DNA of 28,219 nt from CAZQIC01 sp964593555 (GTDB taxonomy: Bacteria > Bacteroidota > Bacteroidia > JAFLBG01). Position numbers and translations under genes: made by a program. How positions within the stretch are numbered: the first letter of the stretch is position 1; each line of letters starts with the position of its first letter. Of the stretch, positions 7,486 through 15,785 are shown piece by piece. The notes beneath the pieces are model-generated. The model saw only the letters and a list, made by a program, of their open reading frames with translations. It made no database searches and had not been told where the DNA came from. The DNA lies in contig CAZQIC010000058.1 of NCBI GenBank assembly GCA_964593555.1, positions 1 through 28,219 on the forward strand. The letters run 5' to 3'.

Positions 7486-8310
7486 ATGAAAAAACCAAAG
7501 ATTTTATTCGTATCGCAAGAGATCTCTCCTTACCTCGAAGACAGCCACATGAGTATCATTGGAAGAAAGCTGCCTCAAGGTATCCAGGAGAAAGGTCGTG
7601 AGATAAGAACATTTATGCCGCGTTACGGAAGTGTTAATGAAAGAAGAAATCAGTTGCATGAAGTAATACGTTTATCAGGAATGAATTTGATCATTAACGA
7701 TGCAGATCATCCGCTTATTATTAAAGTTGCTTCTATTCAGGCAGCACGTATGCAGGTTTACTTTATTGATAACGAAGATTATTTTCAAAGAAAAGCAATA
7801 TTAAAAGATAAAAAAGGAGCATACTTCGCAGATAATGATGAGCGTTCAATATTCTTTTGCAGAGGTGTGATAGAGACAGTTAAAAAATTGGGATGGTCAC
7901 CTGACATTATTCATTGCCATGGCTGGCTGACAAGTCTTATCCCTATGTACATTAAAAAATCATATAACGATAATCCTCTTTTTGCAGATACAAAAGTGGT
8001 TTACTCTGTTTACGATGACGATTTTTCACCAGCATTCAACAAAGATTTCGCTAAGAAAGCTACGTTTGATGGCATAGAAAAACAAGACCTGGAAATTTTA
8101 AAGAGTCCTACATTTACCAACATTACTAAAAATGCTATCGATTGGTCAGATGCAGTTATCAAAGGAAGTCCTAAGATAAATTCTGATTTAGATAAATATA
8201 TTAAGAAAGAAAATAAACTTTCATTGGAATATCAGTCAATGGAAACATACATTGATGCGTATTCTGATTTTTATGATGAAGTGCTAGAGTCCGAATCTGT
8301 GTTAGCTTGA
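7486..8310 (+). CDS. glycogen/starch synthase N-terminal-half (GT5-like) protein
   Basis: The 274-residue protein matches only the N-terminal Rossmann half of GT5 glycogen synthases: KILFVSQEISPY at 5-16, G..IRTFMPRYG at 38-48, YFIDNEDYF at 92-100, FFCRGVIETVKKLGW at 123-137, and PDIIHCHGWLTSLIP at 139-153. Full enzymes are about 470-500 residues, and the C-terminal nucleotide-sugar domain is absent. The K-x-G-G-L loop after the SxEi.P motif is also replaced (SHMSIIGRK at 20-28). Catalysis as a normal glycogen synthase is therefore doubtful. In Bacteroidota this short form is a recurrent neighbour of panC and DUF4270. Stand-alone, regulatory or partnered function remains open. Confidence 0.85.
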   Translation: MKKPKILFVSQEISPYLEDSHMSIIGRKLPQGIQEKGREIRTFMPRYGSVNERRNQLHEVIRLSGMNLIINDADHPLIIKVASIQAARMQVYFIDNEDYFQRKAILKDKKGAYFADNDERSIFFCRGVIETVKKLGWSPDIIHCHGWLTSLIPMYIKKSYNDNPLFADTKVVYSVYDDDFSPAFNKDFAKKATFDGIEKQDLEILKSPTFTNITKNAIDWSDAVIKGSPKINSDLDKYIKKENKLSLEYQSMETYIDAYSDFYDEVLESESVLA

Positions 8311-8323
8311 AGAGCAAGAAAAA

Positions 8324-9652
8324 GTGAGAAGAAATAAATTGTCATTTAATATAAATTTGCCCCGTGTTTTCGGGGCAAATTTTTTCCTGATGTTGATACT
8401 CATCACTCAGGTCGCCTGTAATAAATCCGTCGACTTGGGTTTGGATGTTCAGCCAGAGGGCGATTTGCTGAATTTAACTTACAGTGATACTTCTAAGGTG
8501 ATTTCATTTACCAAGCGCGAAGATTCCATCAGGACCGATATAATATCCTTAAACTTGTTAGGTACGTTTAACGATCCCCTGTTTGGAAAAACAGCGGCTT
8601 CAATTTACTCTCAATTGGTTCTTTCTAATGCTAATCCTGATTTTGGTGCAAGCCCGGTTATTGATTCAGTTGCACTCTCATTGGTATACAATACGAGCTA
8701 TTACGGTACATTGGATGCTCAGACGATGAAGGTTTACGAAGTAACGGATCAATTGTCTAAAGACAGTGCTTATTACTCTAATAGAAGTCTGAATAAAAAC
8801 AGTACAGATCTGGCCGGAGCTCACGTATTTACACCGGCTCCTGCTGATAGTGTAACTGTTGATGGAACAAAACGAAAACCGCTTATTCGTGTTTTATTAT
8901 CGAATACCTTAGGCCAGACTTTATTGAACAATCAAAATCAGATGAGCTCTGATGCGGTATTCACAGCGTATTTTAAAGGATTATATATTCAAACCAGCGA
9001 TAATCCTGCGCCGGATCATGGAGGTATTTTACATCTTAATTTAAGAGATGCGCTTTCTAAACTTACACTGTATTATCACAATGCCACACAGGATTCTTTA
9101 AAGGTTGATTTTTTAATAGGTTCAAATGCTGTACGCTTCAGTCATTTTGATCATGATTATTCTTCAGCCGCAGCGATAACAAGTCAGCTGGCCGATACAA
9201 CTCTTGGTCAGAATTTTACATATACACAGGCAGCATCCGGATTAAAAACAAAAATCTGGTTTCCAAATTTAATGAATATAACAAATGACGGCCCCGTTGC
9301 AATTAACAAAGCTGAGTTAGTTGTTAAGCTGGATCCGTTATCTGTTTCTCCTTATGGACCACCAACGAATCTTGTTTTGATTGGAATCGATTCAGTTGGC
9401 AATGTGTATACATTGAATGATGCTTATGAAGGAGCAGTTCACTATGGAGGTGGATATGATGCGACGAAAAAGCAATATTTTTTTAATATTACAAAGCATT
9501 TGCAATTTGTAGTGGACAAAAAGGTTAAAGACTATGGTTTCTATCTTGTAACATCAGGCGCATCCATTCAGGCAAGTCGTGCTGTTATTGGCGGCGGCAG
9601 CCATTCTATCTATCCAATGAAATTGAAACTGACCTTTACAAAACGTAATTAA
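8324..9652 (+). CDS. DUF4270 family lipoprotein
   Basis: The 442-residue protein begins at a GTG 13 bases after the preceding stop. That start gives a basic N region (MRRNK), a hydrophobic stretch ending ILITQVAC, and a lipobox cysteine at residue 32, followed by NKSVDLGLDVQPEGD. The body is beta-rich, with features I associate with DUF4270 (PF14092): LGTFNDPLFGKTAASIYSQL near the start, then VIDSVALSLVYN. An ATG at 8390 would leave only nine residues before the cysteine and no basic N region, so GTG is preferred. The codons for residues 11-20 form a perfect terminator-like hairpin. It ends 1 base before glmS, a neighbour seen elsewhere in the phylum. Function is unknown; it probably sits at the outer membrane. 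Confidence 0.85.
   Translation: MRRNKLSFNINLPRVFGANFFLMLILITQVACNKSVDLGLDVQPEGDLLNLTYSDTSKVISFTKREDSIRTDIISLNLLGTFNDPLFGKTAASIYSQLVLSNANPDFGASPVIDSVALSLVYNTSYYGTLDAQTMKVYEVTDQLSKDSAYYSNRSLNKNSTDLAGAHVFTPAPADSVTVDGTKRKPLIRVLLSNTLGQTLLNNQNQMSSDAVFTAYFKGLYIQTSDNPAPDHGGILHLNLRDALSKLTLYYHNATQDSLKVDFLIGSNAVRFSHFDHDYSSAAAITSQLADTTLGQNFTYTQAASGLKTKIWFPNLMNITNDGPVAINKAELVVKLDPLSVSPYGPPTNLVLIGIDSVGNVYTLNDAYEGAVHYGGGYDATKKQYFFNITKHLQFVVDKKVKDYGFYLVTSGASIQASRAVIGGGSHSIYPMKLKLTFTKRN
8353..8385 (+). terminator. terminator-like hairpin within the DUF4270 5' coding region
   Basis: A perfect 12-bp stem (8353-8364 with 8371-8382) has a GCCCCG/CGGGGC core and a 6-base loop (TGTTTT). It runs directly into six T (8380-8385). 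This is a textbook intrinsic terminator or attenuator, and it is 43 bases after the stop of the GT5-like gene. It also overlaps codons for the signal peptide of the next gene if that gene starts at GTG 8324. It may end the GT5-like transcript, or attenuate DUF4270-glmS expression depending on translation. Confidence 0.7.
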
Positions 9653-9653
9653 C

Positions 9654-11495
9654 ATGTGTGGAATTGTTGCTTACATAGGAAAAAGAGAGGCGTACCCGGT
9701 TTTGATAAAAGGGTTGCATCGGCTGGAATACAGGGGATACGACAGCGCGGGTGTTGCGCTTCTTAAAAACGGGGAGTTAGAAGTATATAAGTGCAAGGGG
9801 AAAGTATCGGACCTCGAAAATTTTATTGCAAAAAAGGATACTTCCGGTACTATTGGTATTGGCCATACAAGATGGGCCACGCACGGTGCCCCAAATGATG
9901 TTAATGCGCATCCGCATTATTCCGAGACAAAAAATATGGTTATCATTCACAATGGGATCATTGAGAATTATGCACCATTAAAAGAAGAACTTAAAAAAAG
10001 AGGCCATACGTTCAGCAGCGATACGGACACAGAGGTGCTCATCCATTTGATTGAGGATGTAATGCAGAAAGATAATCTGCGCTTAGGTGATGCAGTAAGA
10101 GTGGCATTGAACGGTGTTGTTGGAGCATATGCTATTGTTATACTTTCCAAAACAAATCCTGATGAATTAATTGTTGCGAAGAAAGGCAGTCCCTTGGTAA
10201 TTGGTATTGGCGAAGGAGAGTTTTTTGCAGCATCAGATGCAACTCCAATTGTAGAGTATACTAAGAATGTGGTTTACCTGGATGATGAGGAAATCGCTTT
10301 TATTCCCCGCAACGGAGAACTTAAAATAAAGACAATTAAAAATAAGGCCAAGACTCCTTACGTGCAGGAACTTGAAATGAAAATGGAGGCGATTGAAAAA
10401 GGAGGCTTCGATCATTTTATGCTAAAGGAAATTTATGAGCAGCCGCGTTCTATTAAAGACAGCATGCGGGGCAGATTAAACCTGGAGAAAGGGTTGGTAA
10501 ACCTTGGAGGAATTGCGGAGTACGAACAAAAATTTTTAAATGCAAAAAGAATCATCTTTGTTGCATGCGGTACTTCATGGCATGCAGGCTTAGTAGGAGA
10601 ATATCTTTTTGAAGATCTTGCGCGCATTCCTGTTGAGGTTGAATATGCATCTGAATTCAGATACCGTAATCCTATCATTAACGAAAATGATGTTGTTATT
10701 GCAATTTCTCAATCCGGAGAAACTGCGGATACGCTGGCGGCTCTTGAATTGGCAAAATCAAAAGGTGCGACAATAATCGGAATTTGTAACGTGGTGGGAT
10801 CAAGCATTCCGCGCACAACACATGCCGGTTCATACACACATGCGGGCCCTGAAATAGGTGTTGCTTCAACCAAGGCGTTTACTGCGCAGGTGACCGTGCT
10901 GGTTTTAATGGCGCTGCGGGTTGCGCATCGTAAGGGAACTATTTCCGAATCACGTTTCAGGCAATTGCTGCAGGAACTTTCTTTAATTCCAGGTAAGGTA
11001 GAAAGGGTTCTTCAGACAAATGATCTTGTAAAATACATTGCGGATATTTATAAGGATTCGCGTAACTTTCTTTATCTCGGCAGGGGATATAGTTTCCCGG
11101 TTGCATTAGAGGGTGCGCTTAAATTAAAGGAGATATCATACATACACGCCGAGGGTTATCCGGCAGCAGAAATGAAACACGGGCCAATCGCCTTGATCGA
11201 TGATGAAATGCCTGTTGTTGTAATTGCAACAAAAGGATCTTCATACGAAAAGGTAGTAAGCAATATTCAGGAAGTAAAGGCGAGAAAAGGAAAAATTATT
11301 GCAGTGGTTACCGAAGGAGATAAGATAGTAAAAGAACTTGCTGATTATACAATTGAAATTCCGGAGACGGATGATGCGTTGGTGCCGTTAATATCAGTTG
11401 TGCCATTACAATTATTAGCCTACCACATCGCGGTAATGAGAGGCTGCAATGTTGATCAGCCAAGAAATCTTGCAAAGTCGGTAACGGTTGAGTAA
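9654..11495 (+). CDS. glmS: glutamine--fructose-6-phosphate aminotransferase (isomerizing)
   Basis: The 613-residue enzyme makes glucosamine 6-phosphate from fructose 6-phosphate and glutamine. This is the first step to UDP-GlcNAc for peptidoglycan and lipid A. Cys2 (MCGIVAYIG) is the glutaminase nucleophile of the N-terminal class II amidotransferase domain (about 1-220), with R73 in TRWATHG and N100-G101 nearby. Two SIS domains follow, with CGTSWHAG at 305-312 and SQSGET at 352-357, and later HAEGYPAAEMKHGP. The C terminus QPRNLAKSVTVE contains the conserved Lys608. Length is standard. No glmS ribozyme is seen, as expected outside Bacillota. The 1-base gap to the DUF4270 gene argues for cotranscription. 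Confidence 0.99.
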   Translation: MCGIVAYIGKREAYPVLIKGLHRLEYRGYDSAGVALLKNGELEVYKCKGKVSDLENFIAKKDTSGTIGIGHTRWATHGAPNDVNAHPHYSETKNMVIIHNGIIENYAPLKEELKKRGHTFSSDTDTEVLIHLIEDVMQKDNLRLGDAVRVALNGVVGAYAIVILSKTNPDELIVAKKGSPLVIGIGEGEFFAASDATPIVEYTKNVVYLDDEEIAFIPRNGELKIKTIKNKAKTPYVQELEMKMEAIEKGGFDHFMLKEIYEQPRSIKDSMRGRLNLEKGLVNLGGIAEYEQKFLNAKRIIFVACGTSWHAGLVGEYLFEDLARIPVEVEYASEFRYRNPIINENDVVIAISQSGETADTLAALELAKSKGATIIGICNVVGSSIPRTTHAGSYTHAGPEIGVASTKAFTAQVTVLVLMALRVAHRKGTISESRFRQLLQELSLIPGKVERVLQTNDLVKYIADIYKDSRNFLYLGRGYSFPVALEGALKLKEISYIHAEGYPAAEMKHGPIALIDDEMPVVVIATKGSSYEKVVSNIQEVKARKGKIIAVVTEGDKIVKELADYTIEIPETDDALVPLISVVPLQLLAYHIAVMRGCNVDQPRNLAKSVTVE

Positions 11496-11525
11496 TATAA
11501 TTTAGCAAACAACTTTATGAATATT

Positions 11526-11558
11526 GAGAAACAAGAAACAAGAACAAGGAGCCAAGAG
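11526..11558 (+). repeat. short CAAG-rich repeat upstream of the GT2 gene
   Basis: The intergenic stretch between glmS and the first GT2 gene contains three spaced copies of ACAAG (ACAAGAAACAAGAACAAG), then GAGCCAAGAG. Downstream, GTCTGGCCTC (11571-11580) is an imperfect complement of the GGAGCCAAGAG part, so a bulged hairpin is possible. Purine-rich ACAAG runs of this kind recur between genes in Bacteroidota. Function is unknown. Confidence 0.4.
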
Positions 11559-11602
11559 TTTGGGTCTTTTGTCTGGCCTCTTAAATCTTATATCTGTTCT
11601 TT

Positions 11603-12319
11603 ATGAGTAAAAAACTTTCCATAATAATTCCGGCATATAATGAGGCCCCTACCATCCATTTCATTTTAGATAAGGTGATAGCAGTAAAACTTATTGAAAA
11701 CATTGAGAAGGAAATTATTATTGTTAACGATTGTTCCAAGGATGCCACAAGGGATGTAATAGAAAAATATATTGCCGACCATAAGGATCATGATATACGC
11801 CTGTTCAATCAGGAGGTAAATAAAGGTAAGGGTGCTGCAATACATAAAGGAATTGAACTGGCATCAGGTGATTATACTATAGTGCAAGATGCGGATCTGG
11901 AATACGACCCTAATGAGTACAATATTTTATTGAAGCCAATAACCGATGGTCAAGCTGATGTGGTTTTTGGATCACGTTTTATGGGCGGTAAGCCTCACCG
12001 TATTTTATTTTACTGGCACTCTATAGGGAATAAATTTTTGACATCACTTTCCAACATGTTTACCAATCTTAATCTTACAGATATGGAAACATGCTATAAA
12101 TTATTCCGCTCTGAAATTATTAAAAATGTAAAGCTCCAGGAGAACCGTTTTGGATTTGAACCTGAAGTTACTTCACGCATTGCAAGAATACCAAACATCA
12201 GGATTTATGAAGTAGGTATTTCTTATTATGGCCGTACTTACAAGGAAGGCAAAAAAATAGGATGGCGCGATGGTTTCAGAGCTATCTGGTGTATCCTCAA
12301 ATACAATTTGTGGTCGTAA
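11603..12319 (+). CDS. DPM1-like GT2 glycosyltransferase (polyprenyl-phosphate sugar synthase-like)
   Basis: The 238-residue protein is a GT-A-fold family 2 transferase without membrane segments. IIIPAYNEA at 7-15 is the nucleotide-binding start, and VNDCSKDAT at 41-49 holds the first acidic site. KGKGAAI at 74-80 and VQDADLEYDP at 94-103 contain the D96-x-D98 metal site, and GSRFMGG at 123-129 follows. TDMETCYKLF (159-168) and RFGFEPE (182-188) are typical of the dolichyl-phosphate mannose/glucose synthase group (cd04179-like). It probably transfers a sugar from a nucleotide donor to a polyprenyl phosphate at the inner face of the membrane. The GT-C-like gene starts 6 bases downstream. The sugar is unknown. 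Confidence 0.88.
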   Translation: MSKKLSIIIPAYNEAPTIHFILDKVIAVKLIENIEKEIIIVNDCSKDATRDVIEKYIADHKDHDIRLFNQEVNKGKGAAIHKGIELASGDYTIVQDADLEYDPNEYNILLKPITDGQADVVFGSRFMGGKPHRILFYWHSIGNKFLTSLSNMFTNLNLTDMETCYKLFRSEIIKNVKLQENRFGFEPEVTSRIARIPNIRIYEVGISYYGRTYKEGKKIGWRDGFRAIWCILKYNLWS

Positions 12320-12325
12320 CGGCTA

Positions 12326-14152
12326 ATGGCCCTCTCCAATATATTTAATCCACCGCAAGAAAAAAGGCTTGGGTATTTTATTCAGCTGATTGGTGTTTTT
12401 TTCTTTGGTTTTCTTTTTTGCTTAGCCTGGTATTATTACAAGGAGCGCATGCTCTCCTTCGATCCTGCTTTTTTCTCTTTCAGGATAATTGACGATGAGA
12501 ATTTTGATGTTGAGCTGGGCCGCTGGGGGTCTGTTATCTCACAATGGCTGCCTATATTGGCTTTGAAACAATCCTGTTCGCTCGAAACTTTTTTACGATT
12601 GTACTCCGTAAGTTTTATAATAAGTTATTACATCGTATTTCTAATTATAACTTTTGGATTAAAAAACTACAAAGCCGCCATTGGGCTAATGATCGCGTTA
12701 TGTCTTACGTTCAGGCATTCGTTCTATTATGCAACCGGCGAACTTTACCAGGGTATTGCGTTGACTATTTTACTTTGGGCAATCATGTCGCCGGAGAAAA
12801 ATTATTCCGATAAACAAAAATGGATCGCTGCTGCAATTTCCTGCGTGTTAATTTATGTGATTTCCTATTTTCATCAGCTTACTTTTTTTACAGTGTTTTT
12901 CGTGTTGTTTTTCGAGTTTTTATATAATAAGCGTTACAAAGATTTCCCTCTGATTTCAGTAATTGTTTTTGCTTTGATCTGGTATATTATCAGGATAAAA
13001 TTTCTTACGACAACAGAGTATGAAAAAAGCAAAATGATCGATCTGCAATTGATATCCGATCAACTGCCGAGATTAAGAGAATTGCCATGTTATATTTATT
13101 TTAAACAATTTGCAAAACAGTATTTAATTTGGTTTGCATTGGTCATGTGTATTGTTGCGCTATGGTTATTGAAAAAAAGAAATTGGTTGTCGCTGTTGTT
13201 TATTGGAGCCTTTCCGGTTGGTTATCTTGCACTTATTTTTATCATTTACCATAATGGAGATTCACCGGTGATGTACGAAAACTATTTTACTTCATTGGGG
13301 CTTTTTGCAGGGGTAGGAATTGTGAGTTTAGCTTATGAGCGGATAAAACAAAAGCAATGGTTATTGATAGTATTATGTTTTGTCCTTGTATTTAATTTAA
13401 AGCAGGTAAATGGCAGCCACCATGTTTTCACAAAACGCATAGAATATATTCAAAGACTTACTGATCATGGAAGAAAGCAGGAGAAGAAAAAATTCCTGCT
13501 GGATCCGGGAAATTTCCAATGGAAGTATGGCTGGGTAGCGTGGACCTTACCATTTGAAACCGCACTTTATTCTTCCATAGCAGGACCGGATTCTGCTATT
13601 ACTATTTATGTAGTAGAGCATAACAAGGAGCAGATAGATACACTTAAGGATAGAGAAAATATTTTCCTTGGACCCGAATGGGCTGTTACCTGGTTTGGAA
13701 GTCAAAATTTAGATAAACGTTATTTTAATTTTCCCTCTAGTGGATATGAGTCTTTAAACACATCTCAATCGGATAGTGCATTCGATGAAACTGTATTCAA
13801 CAATAAAAATCTTTCTATTTCCGCATTAACAGAAAGTATATCCAGTGATACAGATCCTTATGTAGTTATCCCGGTTAAGATCATAAATACATCCGGAAAA
13901 AAACTGGCATCCCTGCAAAGAGAGGAGAATGGTATCTTCCTTTGTTATAAAATATATGATAGTAAGGGAAATATTGTGCTAGAGCAGGGTGAGCGGACTG
14001 TTTTAGAAGTTGACGTTCTAAAAGAATATATTCAAGGTGTTACTGTTAATCTTCCGGAGGCATCAGGAGATTATACAGTTGAAATAGATTTTATTACGGA
14101 GAATAAAAGATGGTGGGGAATCAGCGCAAAATGTAGGCTTAGCGTAAATTAA
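12326..14152 (+). CDS. GT-C-like polytopic membrane protein with C-terminal Ig-like domain
   Basis: The 608-residue protein has about eleven hydrophobic helices in its first 365 residues. A large soluble region follows. The first external loop has DPAFFSFRIIDDENFDVELGR, with acidic residues placed as in the catalytic loop of GT-C transferases. Residues 487-608 look like a beta-sandwich: PVKIINTSG, LCYKIYDSKGNIVLEQGERT, LEVDV, LPEASGDYTVEIDF, then ENKRWWG. This pattern is shared with Ig-like domains found at the ends of other surface-glycan enzymes. It is likely to use the lipid-linked sugar made by the GT2 encoded 6 bases upstream. The acceptor is unknown. Its end is 2 bases from the convergent next gene. 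Confidence 0.72.
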   Translation: MALSNIFNPPQEKRLGYFIQLIGVFFFGFLFCLAWYYYKERMLSFDPAFFSFRIIDDENFDVELGRWGSVISQWLPILALKQSCSLETFLRLYSVSFIISYYIVFLIITFGLKNYKAAIGLMIALCLTFRHSFYYATGELYQGIALTILLWAIMSPEKNYSDKQKWIAAAISCVLIYVISYFHQLTFFTVFFVLFFEFLYNKRYKDFPLISVIVFALIWYIIRIKFLTTTEYEKSKMIDLQLISDQLPRLRELPCYIYFKQFAKQYLIWFALVMCIVALWLLKKRNWLSLLFIGAFPVGYLALIFIIYHNGDSPVMYENYFTSLGLFAGVGIVSLAYERIKQKQWLLIVLCFVLVFNLKQVNGSHHVFTKRIEYIQRLTDHGRKQEKKKFLLDPGNFQWKYGWVAWTLPFETALYSSIAGPDSAITIYVVEHNKEQIDTLKDRENIFLGPEWAVTWFGSQNLDKRYFNFPSSGYESLNTSQSDSAFDETVFNNKNLSISALTESISSDTDPYVVIPVKIINTSGKKLASLQREENGIFLCYKIYDSKGNIVLEQGERTVLEVDVLKEYIQGVTVNLPEASGDYTVEIDFITENKRWWGISAKCRLSVN

Positions 14153-14154
14153 AT

Positions 14155-15774
14155 TTATTCTGCGCAAGGAACCGGATCGTATTTTTGTGCAGGATATTTG
14201 AAGGGATTTGTAATGATAATTTTAACTCCTTCTTTCTCTAAAGTTTCATGATCCGGAGGAACTATGGTTGTCGGCAATTCGGATTGCCAGTCTTTACAAA
14301 AAATAATGAAATTAAATATTTGAGATTCTTTATTCTGGCTTCCGGGTTTTATATAAAACCAGTTTATATTTGCACTGTGTTTATAAATACTTAATTCATT
14401 AAAAGCGGGATATACACGCAAGTTGTTTTTGGAGAACATGGTAATAACTTTTGCATCCCAATAATCAGCAACACCGGCGTTTACATTCTTATCTTTAAGT
14501 AGCTCATCTACGATCCTTACTTTTTTAGGATAATAAGCCATTCTTTCATGCAACTCTTCTTTATGGTTTATTAGAAAGTAACTCGCATAAATGAAAAGTA
14601 GAATACCAATGAAATTGAATCCATGTTTTATAAATTTTATTTCATACACTCTACCCACAGAAAAGAATAAACCAAGGTTTAGAATACTTATAACGAACAC
14701 TGAAAAATTATATCGGATATTATCTCCTGACGGATAACTTCCATTCAATATGGGTGTAAACAATACTATTAGAAAAAACAGGAATGAAAAAAGAAAATAA
14801 ATGGTCAATAAATTTGGTTGAGTGTAATTTAAGTTTTTCTCCGTAATCTGTCTTTTGTTTTTAATAAGATAGAAGATTAGAAATCCAAATGATAAAACGC
14901 ATAAAAGGATTATAAAAGATTTTATGTGAAAGAGCGAGATATATTCCATCATCTGTTTTTGCCAGATGTCGAATGATGGCAGTATGTCTTGGAAAGAGAG
15001 TATGCGATAAGGCTCATCCAGGTGAAAGGAGGTGGATTCTTTTATGCGATTCAAAATAAATAAGGCCGCAATTGTTGTTGGCACTATTTGTAATAGGAGC
15101 AGAGTACTTTTCTTTTTTTCTTTTAACAACAACAAAATAAGACAAACAAATGTCATTGGTATGCTGAAAGAAACAATGAAAAGTTTATCTGATACAGTCC
15201 CTACTAAAACAATTAGGCAAAAGAATAGTGCGGTTATTTTTTTTGATTTTTTTAAATAGGCTAGACCCGTTATAATGGCTGCCAAACTGTTAACAAAGCT
15301 CCCCATATGATATGAATTTATCATCATAAAGAATGCGAAGTCAAAATCGTTACTGATAACCTGGCTCAAGAAAAAAAGTGATGAAAAAAGTGTGGAAATA
15401 TTAAGATATAGATAACGATCAGGTATTTCAAGCGTTTTAAGTAGATGATAAAACAAGAAAATGATAAACAAATATTGAATTATCGAAAAACCTAGCGCCG
15501 CCCAAATAAAATTGGGCAATATTGCATTGAGAGAAAAGAACAAAAATATATCCGGAAAAAAATTGGGCGAAGGATTAAGCAACCATCCTTCAAGATGATA
15601 TTTGTCAATGAATAAGTCCTTATACAAAGATGGAAGATAGAGTGGATCGGTGCTAAACCATAAATTGTCTATGTTAAACGTTGAAGCATCAACATAAGCT
15701 GAAACAATAAGAATACAATTTGCGATAAGGGAAAAATAGAAAAAGCCCTTACTTGAAATTTTATCCAATATCAT
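14155..15774 (-). CDS. GT-C-like polytopic membrane protein
   Basis: The 539-residue protein has around ten or more hydrophobic helices to about residue 410. An external loop after helix 1 contains DNLWFSTDPLYLPSLYKDL, then GWLLNPSPNFFPD. The W.L.PSP.FFPD stretch is one I associate with uncharacterised Bacteroidota membrane glycosyltransferases. The last about 125 residues are soluble and end in CAE, with SGDNIRYN just before the last helices. It is the last gene of a four-gene minus-strand block (GT2, then three GT-C-like genes), starting 11 bases after the previous stop. An undecaprenyl-phosphate-sugar-dependent transferase role is inferred. No signature identifies donor or acceptor. Confidence 0.68.
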   Translation of the reverse strand: MILDKISSKGFFYFSLIANCILIVSAYVDASTFNIDNLWFSTDPLYLPSLYKDLFIDKYHLEGWLLNPSPNFFPDIFLFFSLNAILPNFIWAALGFSIIQYLFIIFLFYHLLKTLEIPDRYLYLNISTLFSSLFFLSQVISNDFDFAFFMMINSYHMGSFVNSLAAIITGLAYLKKSKKITALFFCLIVLVGTVSDKLFIVSFSIPMTFVCLILLLLKEKKKSTLLLLQIVPTTIAALFILNRIKESTSFHLDEPYRILSFQDILPSFDIWQKQMMEYISLFHIKSFIILLCVLSFGFLIFYLIKNKRQITEKNLNYTQPNLLTIYFLFSFLFFLIVLFTPILNGSYPSGDNIRYNFSVFVISILNLGLFFSVGRVYEIKFIKHGFNFIGILLFIYASYFLINHKEELHERMAYYPKKVRIVDELLKDKNVNAGVADYWDAKVITMFSKNNLRVYPAFNELSIYKHSANINWFYIKPGSQNKESQIFNFIIFCKDWQSELPTTIVPPDHETLEKEGVKIIITNPFKYPAQKYDPVPCAE

Positions 15775-15785
15775 TTATTAATAAG

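Noticed and set aside
8390..9652. ATG at 8390 as the start of the DUF4270 gene
   Set aside because: It would leave only nine residues and no basic N region before the lipobox cysteine. The GTG at 8324 gives a proper lipoprotein signal. Kept as the alternative in the hairpin finding.
12544..12813. 89-residue plus-strand frame inside the first GT-C-like gene
   Set aside because: It is an out-of-frame shadow of the GT-C-like gene with no start context or domain.
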